Shown piece by piece: positions 56,785-64,000 of a stretch of DNA of 64,000 nucleotides. The notes under the pieces are model-generated. The model did no database searches. It saw nothing but the letters and a program-made list of their open reading frames with translations, and was not told the DNA's origin. How positions within the stretch are numbered: the first letter of the stretch is position 1; the number at the start of each line of letters is the position of its first letter. The stretch is from Mesodorylaimus sp. YZB2_4 (taxonomy: Eukaryota; Nematoda; Enoplea; Dorylaimida; Dorylaimidae), in assembly GCA_030248295.1 (NCBI GenBank), contig JASANH010001319.1:405552-469551 (forward strand). Direction: 5' to 3'. The position numbers and the translations under genes were made by a program.

Positions 56785-58350
56785 TCTGAAGGTACTCTAA
56801 GAATCGTTGATGGAGCAGGGGTGGGGCTAAGAGAACTCCTATCCCCCTTCTCTCTCTCAGACAACCCAAAGTCTCCCAACACAGTCGGATCATACGACAA
56901 TCCCCAACTGACCATACCTCTGGTCTCAACTTCCATTTCCACATGGTCACTTTCAGCCCCCTCTTCTAGACACACAACCCCACAGTCACTTACTGCTACC
57001 ACGGCGTTGAGGTATGGGTCCAGAAACCAAAACTGACCATCATCCCCTTGACATTGCTCGTCGCCAATGCCTTCTTCACACTCGATCGTTTCGTCCTTGT
57101 GATTGGTCTTGGCTTGACATGCGTCGCATTCGATTTCCTTGGGCTTGATCTTGACTTCTCGCTCGCCTCGGTCGCCTTCGGCTTGCATGCCAGGCCAACG
57201 CGATAGCAAATCAGGCACCACATTGTCCTTGCCCCGCTGATAATGAATATCGAAATCGTACTCTTGCAACTGAGCCAACCATTTTCCTCTTCGTCCCTGC
57301 ATGTCCTGGTCGCGTTGCCATGCCAGTAGACACTGATGGTCCGTCTTCACCTCGAATTTTCTTCCAAGCAAATAATGTCGATACTGTAGGATGCCCCAAT
57401 ATATTGCCAGGCACTCCCTATCCGTTGTACAGTATCTCGTCTCCGCTGGATTGAGGGCTCTCGAAACGCAATGCACCATCCATCGCTTGTTCGGCTCCGA
57501 AGGTTCATATTGCTCCAACACCGCTCCAATCCCATACCCTGATGCGTCCGTACTGAGAACGAATGGCAATTCGAAATTTGGGTACCTGAGCACGGGATCT
57601 TCGGTCAGCGCCCGCCTCAAATAATCGAATTCTTCCTGCCTCTCCGCTGTCCATTCGAACACCGCATCTTTCCTCGTCAATTCGCGAAGTCTCCTACTTC
57701 TGTCCGCATAATTGACCAAAAACTTCCGATAATAGCCGGCCAATCCGAGAAACGAATGCACTTCTTCGCATGACTGGGGCACGGGGTAATTTCGTATTTC
57801 TTCCACCTTGTCGCTCAATGGTCGGCAACCAGTTGAATCGATTCGATGCCCGAGATACTCCAAGCTCCCGCATCCGATCACGCACTTCTTCGGTTTCAAC
57901 TTCAAATTCGCTTCTCGCAATCGCCCAAAAACCGCTTCCAAATGCCCAACATGCTCATCAACCGACTTACTGTAGATGATGATGTCGTCGATGTATGCCA
58001 GCACATACAACCACTCGATCCCCGCCAACAGCATATCGACCAACCTTTGATATTCCGCCGGCATGTTGCACAGCCCAAAGCTTGCTCTCGTCCACTCGTA
58101 ACACCCGAACGGTGTGTAGAACGCTGTCTTCTCCTGCGATTTGCAAGCAACTCACCATCGCTCCAACATTATAGAGCAACGAACGCCACAATCAAACAAC
58201 CACCCAAAAAACAACACAACACACAAAAACACAAACGACAAACGCACGCACCACCCACAAAAACCACACCCCACAACACACCACCCCCCCGCCCACCCAC
58301 GCGGATCCATCGGCACCTGATTGAAGCCGCACACCATGCCCAACACCGTG
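56766..58350 (-). CDS. Reverse transcriptase / RNase H, N-terminal part corrupted
   Basis: The clean frame covers NMPAEYQR, the catalytic YIDDIIIYS, the thumb (PKKCVIGCGSLEYLGHRID), then RNase H with LSTDASGYGIGAV, TDRECLAIYWG and VKTDHQCLLAW, and a VPDLLSR connector, ending TAA at 56766. Just upstream, in the same frame, KTAFYTPFGCYEW is readable to about 58135. GFNQVPMDP is recognisable on the minus strand near 58300-58330, but about 180 bp of T/G-rich (minus strand) sequence separates the two where only a few codons belong. The fingers domain farther upstream is lost in C-rich sequence. The enzyme would be non-functional as written, but the damage looks like a sequence error rather than decay. 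Confidence 0.8.
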
Positions 58351-58935
58351 AAGACCCCCTACCCCTCGCCCCGCCCCAAACCCCCCTTAGAAATAGCCAA
58401 CCCGACCCGCCCCCCCCCCCCCCCCTTTTTAGCCGGCCGGATACCCAAAACACCCCCCCCCCTCCCCCCCTCCCCCCTACCCGTACCCCACTTTTAACCC
58501 CGGGGGGGCCCTAGTGCCCATTCCCCCCCCCCCCCTCAAATACCCCCACTCCAGCCCCGACCACACCCCCGTGCGCTCTGATTATTCTCCGCACTTCGCT
58601 CCGAACTGGGCGTGCATCCCCCGTATCGATTTAGTTCCCCCCCCCTCTTCCCCCCCCCAATCCCTCGAAACCAAAGCGGAAACACCCCTTTTCCCCCAAA
58701 CCCCCCCTGCCCCCCCACCCCCCCCCCGCCCGCCGCGACCAGATGAGGTCTCTTCCACAACCACCCCTCCTTCTCCTCGCACCCCCCCCCCGCCTTCCCC
58801 ACCTGGATTGGCTACCCCCCCCCCACTCGGACACCGTTGCCCCTCCCCCGCCCTTCCCGGCCCTGCCCACCTCCCCCTTGGGCCCAGGCCGGGCAGACCA
58901 ACCCACCCCACGGCAATCCCTGCGCCCAACTGCCT
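58140..58935. other. C-rich corrupted stretch inside pol
   Basis: Plus-strand sequence degenerates into C runs (many of 8-12 C) with scattered recognisable RT fragments. It starts and ends gradually within otherwise clean coding sequence. Where roughly 400 bp of RT fingers and connector belong there are about 790 bp. This looks like failed base-calling or consensus rather than biology; real low-complexity expansion is the alternative. Confidence 0.7.
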
Positions 58936-60071
58936 ATCCCGATACCTGATTCACTTGCCTTTGACACTTGCAGTTCTTCCACTCGTCCAATTGCTGTCCC
59001 TCGCTTGAGCCGAAAGCCTGACGCCGTTGGATTTACAATGACCACTTTGGCCGTCCTCACGCCATCTTCTCGCTCAGCCTCGATCACGCCTCTTGGTAAC
59101 ATGAATGGTCGCCATCCCCGCTTCGGTTCTCGCCACTTGCACTCGTGAACCGTTGCCAATTCCGTTTTGATCGCAGGTGGTACTCGGCACTCTACTACTG
59201 CCTCAGATCTTGGTGGCAGGTAGGTGTCCGCTTTCACAAACAAGCTTGACGCCTGTCCTGAACCGCGTTGAGTGTACCTCACCTCGATTCCATTCCATGG
59301 ATCCGCTTGAAACCTGATCACCTTCCTTTCGAAGTCGTATTGCATCTTGCACTGCTCGATTAGCCCGAGCCCAGCTACGAACTCGAAATCCATATTGTCT
59401 GTGACCAAAACCATGACTGGTGCTGATGCCACGCCCTCGATTCTGAACTTGACTATCGCACTGCCCAATATCCGCATATCGTGACCACTTGCACTATTGA
59501 TCGCATTGGCTGGGTCCATGTAGCAAATTTCTTTCACATCCTTGACCCCTTGCAATTTCGCTAATGCCACTGGACTGACCATCGACAGCTCCGCGCCTGT
59601 GTCCAGCATGACACAGACCGGTTCGCCGTACATCGACTGCACTTCGATTAGATGTACCCTGGTCACCCTCGCAATCAGCCTATTCCATGTATCATAGGGT
59701 ATGGACATAGCTTCCACCCCCTCAGGGTTGATTTTGAAAAATCTTGATAGGGTCTGAACCTTCTCCCGCTCAGGCATGTTATTTGGCAACCGCAGAACCA
59801 AGGAATTTGCTGTAGCATCTGCGACACTACCCTCCAAACCAAGGTTCCCGGTATCACCACCCTGCTTACCAATACCCTGTTCGTTAGCCATTGCCCTGAC
59901 CAGTTCTCGATCCAAATCCACACTATCCTCGCATTGTACACTTGATTCGACCATTGACCGCACTGGCTTGACATCGACACCATTGGCTTTCCCCTCGCCG
60001 CTCGGGGTTGGGCACGCCAGTTGACCAGTATCCAGAAGTTTACCAGTCACACCAGGCGCGCCCGCGCACCC
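58812..60071 (-). CDS. Retroviral-type aspartic protease region (no AUG; follows in-frame UGA)
   Basis: The frame is continuous with gag after a single TGA. No ATG lies near its start; the first possible initiators are GTG. An N-terminal linker of ~140 residues precedes the protease. The active site is VCVMLDTGAELSMVSP (D-T-G), with the later hydrophobic-Gly motif MRILGSAIVKF as expected of the family. A following segment (VTDNMDFEFVAGLGLIEQCK) completes the fold, and then comes the pre-RT linker (GFRLKRGTAIGRVEEL). It cleaves the Gag and Pol polyproteins. Only one DTG is present, so it should act as a dimer. The last ~35 codons run into C-rich sequence and are not trustworthy. Confidence 0.82.
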   Translation of the reverse strand, partial: GCAGAPGVTGKLLDTGQLACPTPSGEGKANGVDVKPVRSMVESSVQCEDSVDLDRELVRAMANEQGIGKQGGDTGNLGLEGSVADATANSLVLRLPNNMPEREKVQTLSRFFKINPEGVEAMSIPYDTWNRLIARVTRVHLIEVQSMYGEPVCVMLDTGAELSMVSPVALAKLQGVKDVKEICYMDPANAINSASGHDMRILGSAIVKFRIEGVASAPVMVLVTDNMDFEFVAGLGLIEQCKMQYDFERKVIRFQADPWNGIEVRYTQRGSGQASSLFVKADTYLPPRSEAVVECRVPPAIKTELATVHECKWREPKRGWRPFMLPRGVIEAEREDGVRTAKVVIVNPTASGFRLKRGTAIGRVEELQVSKASESGIGIGSWAQGLPWGGLVCPAWAQGGGGQGREGRGRGNGVRVGGG

Positions 60072-60074
60072 TCA
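60072..60074 (-). promoter_or_regulatory. In-frame UGA between gag and protease (candidate readthrough site)
   Basis: gag ends ...ACC GCG TGA GGG TGC GCG on the minus strand and the same frame then stays open through the whole protease. The bases after the stop are strongly GC-rich with a GGCGCGCC palindrome about 10 nt downstream, a place where a structure could promote readthrough, as in gammaretroviruses (which use UAG). A point mutation or sequence error is the alternative. Confidence 0.6.
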
Positions 60075-62353
60075 CGCGGTCGGCGTCTGATCTTCCCCAA
60101 CCGAAATAGCGACCACTGGTGATGTGCCCGCCTTTTCCTTCGACTGACGCGCCAATTCGTCCAGCACTTCCTTTATGCTCGGTCTTGGTCCGCCTTTCTT
60201 CCACAACGACTTGACCAACTGTCGAAATTCCTCTATAAGTGGGCAGTAGCGGCCCCAATGGCCCAACTCACCACACGTATAGCACGGATCATTCTTGTAA
60301 TCTCGCTTGCCCTGTTGGTCCCGCTGCTCATACTGACCATCGTTATTGTATCGTCTGTCTTCTCCTTTCTGTTCGAACTTGTGCCATGGTGGCCGTCCAT
60401 TCCTTGCCTCAGCCACTGCACTGACACACGCGTTGACCAGCTCTTCATGATCAACGTCGCCATCGACCACATACGCTACTGGCATCTCGTCCCAGCGAAC
60501 CACTTCTTCATTGCCCTTGTCTGGAGGCTCGGCCGACCAATGTAGCATTTTGGCCGCCTGCGCCTGTTTCTGCCTGATCACTTCTTTGTCCAACCGCAAT
60601 GCACGTTCTTGCTCATCTTCGTCTTGCTTCGTATCCCTCGACTTGTACACTTGACCACCTTGAGCGCTGTAATTGTACTTACGGGTGCGATCGAAAACCT
60701 CGTGCTTCTCCTGTTCCTCCAACGTTTGCACAAATTGTACCACGTCCCACATGTTGACCTTGGGGTTGGGAAACCTCGTCAGCACGGGTGTCCTGAACCG
60801 TTGATCCATCCCCTTGAGGAACTGTTCTCGAATTCGCCTCTTCTTATCGCCCATACTGTGCGAGGTTTGACACCGATTCCACAGCACTTCCAATCGATCG
60901 TAGAAGTGTTGAACACCTTCTCCTTGCCGTTGGTAGCACGCTCGAAAATCGTCTTCGGCCTTCTCGATATTGATTGTTCCCAACTGTGTCAGCATCAACA
61001 TCTCCACTGTCGACTTGAACGATGCCTTGACCGCCACACTGAACGTATCGCACCTGGCTGCTGGCATGTCCCTGAGTGCCCGCCTGAACGCATACGTCTT
61101 CAATTGAGCTAAACACGCTGATGTCGCCTCGAAAAAATCTTTGAGCCACGTACCGAATCGCAGTGGAGGGTTGCCATTGAATTCTTGCACTCGCAATGTC
61201 CCAAGGAACCGCAGGTCGTTCTGGTTCAACTGGATGTTGATGTCACCGCCTTCCTCCGTATACTGAACGCCTTGGACCAAATCTGGCACCGCTCTCGCCC
61301 GATCGAGCAACCCCCTGACGTAGGTGCCCTGAGGGAACCGCTCATTCAAGCGTTCCGCCACCGTTTCCTCGCCATCGCCTTGATCGCCCGGGTCCGTTCG
61401 CCTTTCACGTGTCGCTTGTTCCATCCTTGCTATTGCGGCTGCCAATTCTCGTTGATGGGCCCGTTCCAGCGCAGCTCGCTCTTCCGCACGACTGCGTCGC
61501 TCATTCTCGACCCGAATCTTTGCTTCTTCGCTGACCATTCGCAATTCTTGCTCGGTTCGTTGCTGCGCAGCTTCTGCCTGCCGTTGGGCAGCTTCGTACC
61601 TCTGCTTCATCGCCTCCTGTTCTCTTTGCAACCGAGCCAACGTCTCCGCCACTGAACTATCTCCGCTCCCACTACCCAAGGGGGGCGCGGACAGCACACG
61701 GCCCACCGCTGCATCATCCGCAACTACACTTCTTCTTAGCTCCAGGTTGGACTGCACACGACCCCTCGTTGCATCGTCCCTTACAGGCCTAGCTTCCCTT
61801 CGCTCCGGGTCAGACTGCACACGTCCCAACGTTGCATCGCCAACCTCTCCATTACCCAGGGTACCTATCCCCTCACGATTAGTGTGCACGCCGTCCTGCG
61901 CAGCACCACCTTGCTCACCATTACCTATTCTCCGTTCCTGATTGGGTTGTACCCGGTCCTGAGATGGAATTGGACCTCTCTGCCCATTCACTACTTCATG
62001 AGGCTCATTCCTAACATATGGCCCACCTTGAGGAACCACAGGCCTCCTATCTTCCACACATTCGCCTACTGGTTCGTGACCCCACTCATCGCTAAACGGA
62101 CTCTCCAGTTTCATATCAAAAACACTTACTCGGTCCAGCAATGGATGCATCAATCGACCGATCGTCCCCGAGTTCACATACCATCGTCCGTTTGACCGTT
62201 CCGCGGCTTGGTACGCCTTTCGCAGCAACGCTCGATAACTCGAAAACAGCACCAACCTCGCCTTTTGCACGTCTTCTCGATCCACCCTCTGGGGCGCCCA
62301 GCACGCACCCCCGCCCCCGCCCCCCCCCCGCGCCCGCCCGCCCCCCCCCGCCC

Positions 62354-62398
<45 letters not shown>

Positions 62399-62890
62399 AT
62401 CTTCATCGCTCCCTTCTTGAATTCGCGCAACTCGCCTGACCACTGGCAACTGGTCACCCAGTCCCACTCTGGTCGCCTCCGCCAGTTGAGCTCGATCTCC
62501 ATTCGCTCGCCCATTAACCACTTGACCATTGACAGCTGGCGCCGCTTCTTGTTCTTCGACTGCTTCGTCAATTCGTTCCACCACGCGCGGACTTGCTGCC
62601 ACCCGATTGCCCTGCAAGCGATCCTCATCAGGTACTCGATCCCCCGACGGATCCGCTAGCGCTGGCATGCTGCTGTAGTCATCGCCCACTTGATCACCAT
62701 CGACCACGACTTCGGTCGCTTCGCCATCTTCGCTATCGCCATCGTGTCCGAGCAGATACGGCATCTCTTCTTGAAAGTCGTACAATCGCAGGTTCGCCAA
62801 TACTGGTGGCATCATGGGAATGATCTTCTCATCGTCGAAGTCCCAGCACCGCCGATTGTCCGCCTTCAGTCGCTCATCGAATTTCGCCAT
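60072..62890 (-). CDS. Gag polyprotein, interrupted by a poly-G tract
   Basis: It starts at ATG 62890 (MAKFDERLKADNRRCWDFDD). The first ~160 residues are acidic and disordered. The frame then meets a G run (62355-62398 on this strand), after which the rest of Gag is in a different phase from about 62290, so the run length is probably wrong. Downstream are a long coiled coil (KQRYEAAQRQAEAAQQRTEQ region), a capsid-like retrotransposon Gag domain (FNGNPPLRFGTWLKDFFEAT, then QFLKGMDQRFR) and a CCHC zinc knuckle, CYTCGELGHWGRYC, near the end, followed by a short tail and TGA. Gag assembles the particle and binds element RNA. At over 900 aa it is long for the class, mainly through the N-terminal extension. 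Confidence 0.82.
62290..62398. other. Poly-C tract inside gag (44 C in a row at its end)
   Basis: 62355-62398 is an uninterrupted C run, preceded by C/G-rich sequence from about 62300. On the coding strand it would encode polyglycine but it also shifts the frame between the two halves of gag. Homopolymer this long, inside clean code and resembling the 58.1-58.9 kb stretch, points to a sequencing or assembly artefact. Confidence 0.7.
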
Positions 62891-63410
62891 TGCCCGCTCG
62901 AAATGCGACTGCCTTCATCAACTGTTCTTTCTTGATGTCCCCCACCGCTCGGGTACTCAGGATACGTGGCCATGGCTGCCTGCAACGCCAACCGGCGCCA
63001 TATCAGCCTCCTCGACATGCTCCCTTCCGATCCTCCCCGGGGTCGTCGTGGGATATCGCTCCAATCGCACGCACGCATCAACAATGAGATGTCCCGTTTC
63101 ACCATCATCGTGTCCCGTTGCAGTTCGCCTAGCCGTCGCCAGACGCACAGTCAACGATCGCCTCGTCTTCGTTGTCGTTGTTGGTGACCGCTGACCAGTC
63201 GACCTTGTACCAGCCGGCTGTCCGCCATCGACCGCAGTGCCCGCTGTTCGCACTCGCATGCACTCACTTTCTTCCTCCATTCCGCTACCTCTGCCACTTC
63301 GCACTCAAAACACACGTTATACACTGCGCGGCCTACCAAAGGGATAACCTACAGCGCTCCCGACGATACTTGGGAGTCTCCCCTGTCGAAGATTTCTACT
63401 CCACTTACAC
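62891..63410. other. Presumed gag leader of the retrotransposon
   Basis: GC-rich sequence upstream of the gag ATG (to its right). Several overlapping frames exist on both strands without family match. I could not find a convincing TGG primer-binding site next to a CA-ended LTR. Confidence 0.35.
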
Positions 63411-63990
63411 ACGTTTTCCCTCCCATGGATGAGCCCGAATGGTCCCTCCGTAGAAGTTATTCGACCTCCTCACTTACACAAGAGCACACAACCTAGGTTC
63501 CTATGAATGAGCCCGAATGGTCCCTCTAGAAGTTCCCCCAGGTTTCCTAATGAATGAGCCCGAATGGTCCTTCCGTAGAAGTTATTCGACCTCCTTCAGC
63601 TTACACAAGAGCACACCTCCTAAATTTCCTATGAATGAGCCCGATGGTCCTTCCGTAGAAGTTATCGACCTCCTCACTTACACGAGATCACACAGTCCCT
63701 AAGTCCTATTGGTCCTTCCGTGGAAGTTTCCGTGGAACTCATTCGACCTCCTCACTTACACAAGATCACACCACCTAAATTTCCTATGAATGAGCCCGAA
63801 TGGTCCCTCCGTAGAAGTTATTCGACCTCCTTACACACCTGGTCCTATGAATGAGCCCGAATGGTCCTTCCGTAGAAGTTATTCGACCTCCTTAGCTTAC
63901 ACGCGTCAGACTCCTAATACCCTATGAATGAGCCCGATGGTCCTTCCGTAGAAGTTATCGACCTCTCACACGCGTTACACCCTACCAAAA
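63411..63990. repeat. Degenerate tandem repeat array, unit about 60-90 bp, 7-8 copies
   Basis: Each unit contains ATGAATGAGCCCGAATGG, then TCCTTCCGTAGAAGTTAT, CGACCTCCT and CTTACACxxGAxCACAC with variable spacers. Copies begin near 63425, 63503, 63550, 63630, 63700 (partial), 63786, 63846 and 63923. CTTC-CGTA-GAAG inside every unit can form a small hairpin. It lies upstream of gag, so it is either in the element's 5' leader/LTR or in flanking DNA. Confidence 0.8.
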
Positions 63991-64000
63991 TGAATCACAC

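Larger units (their letters stand above)
51088..64000 (-). mobile_element. Large Ty3/gypsy-class LTR retrotransposon (LTRs not resolved)
   Basis: In minus-strand order: gag (from 62890), protease, reverse transcriptase/RNase H, integrase with PWWP, then a third long ORF. RT followed by RNase H followed by integrase defines the Ty3/gypsy order. The coding part spans about 11.8 kb, large for the class. gag, protease and RT share one frame across a UGA and two corrupted stretches; integrase begins at a UAAUG overlap. Long intact frames (652 and over 1000 codons) suggest a young copy. The element is GC-rich relative to its surroundings. The right boundary lies at or beyond the window edge. Confidence 0.85.

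Noticed and set aside
62174..62285. Polyglycine domain in Gag
   Set aside because: The glycine run comes from a 44-base homopolymer that also breaks the frame; an artefact explains it better.
63411..64000. CRISPR-like array
   Set aside because: Unit length and spacing vary, the spacers are themselves similar, and the context is a eukaryotic retrotransposon.

Overview
The window looks like nuclear DNA of an animal, most likely a nematode or a close relative. Genes are split by short GT-AG introns (50-60 bp up to several hundred bp) with TTTTCAG-like acceptors. There is an intronless seven-transmembrane receptor of nematode chemoreceptor type, a cysteine-rich secreted protein resembling nematode DUF19 proteins, a Notch-ligand-type (DSL) gene and a galectin-like gene. 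There are no bacterial operons or Shine-Dalgarno signals. Species cannot be named from the sequence. All gene models were built by eye from splice signals, reading-frame continuity and remembered family patterns.

Layout. 1-1110 (-): 5' part of a SEC14L1/PRELI-type lipid-transfer gene running off the left edge, with a near-perfect 33-bp hairpin in its second intron. 4.1-7.3 kb (-): seven-exon DSL-type Notch ligand with a glutamine-rich insert in its N-terminal domain. 9.7-12.1 kb (-): one three-exon gene that joins an N-terminal pseudokinase to a C-terminal, apparently active Ser/Thr kinase. 13.2-13.7 kb (-): galectin-like carbohydrate-recognition domain without an obvious first exon. 14.7 kb and 31.7-32.4 kb (-): two small genes for secreted peptides. 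15.5-17.0 kb (+): decayed Ty3/gypsy fragment. 21.2-21.9 kb (+): small single-pass membrane protein. 24.5-25.5 kb (+): chemoreceptor-like GPCR. 32.8 kb (+): small two-exon candidate gene. 43.2-44.3 kb (+): secreted cysteine-rich protein. 47.4-48.5 kb (+): unidentified basic protein.

The long spaces between genes (notably 25.5-31.7 and 33.0-43.2 kb) are AT-rich and hold dispersed short repeats in several families: tRNA-derived SINE-like units, two families with nested insertions, and a foldback pair. 

From about 49.5 kb to the right edge the composition changes to GC-rich. Here lies a large Ty3/gypsy-class LTR retrotransposon on the minus strand: gag, protease, reverse transcriptase/RNase H, integrase, then a further long ORF in the place where some elements carry env. 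Its most notable features are a PWWP domain at the end of the integrase (a domain that in other proteins reads H3K36 methylation), a single in-frame UGA between gag and protease, a UAAUG stop-start overlap between RT/RNase H and integrase, and a third ORF with a signal peptide, two hydrophobic segments and an Arg/Ser-rich tail. Two poly-C-rich stretches (about 58.14-58.93 and 62.29-62.40 kb) interrupt the element and look like corrupted consensus sequence. A degenerate tandem array fills 63.4-64.0 kb. LTRs could not be delimited.
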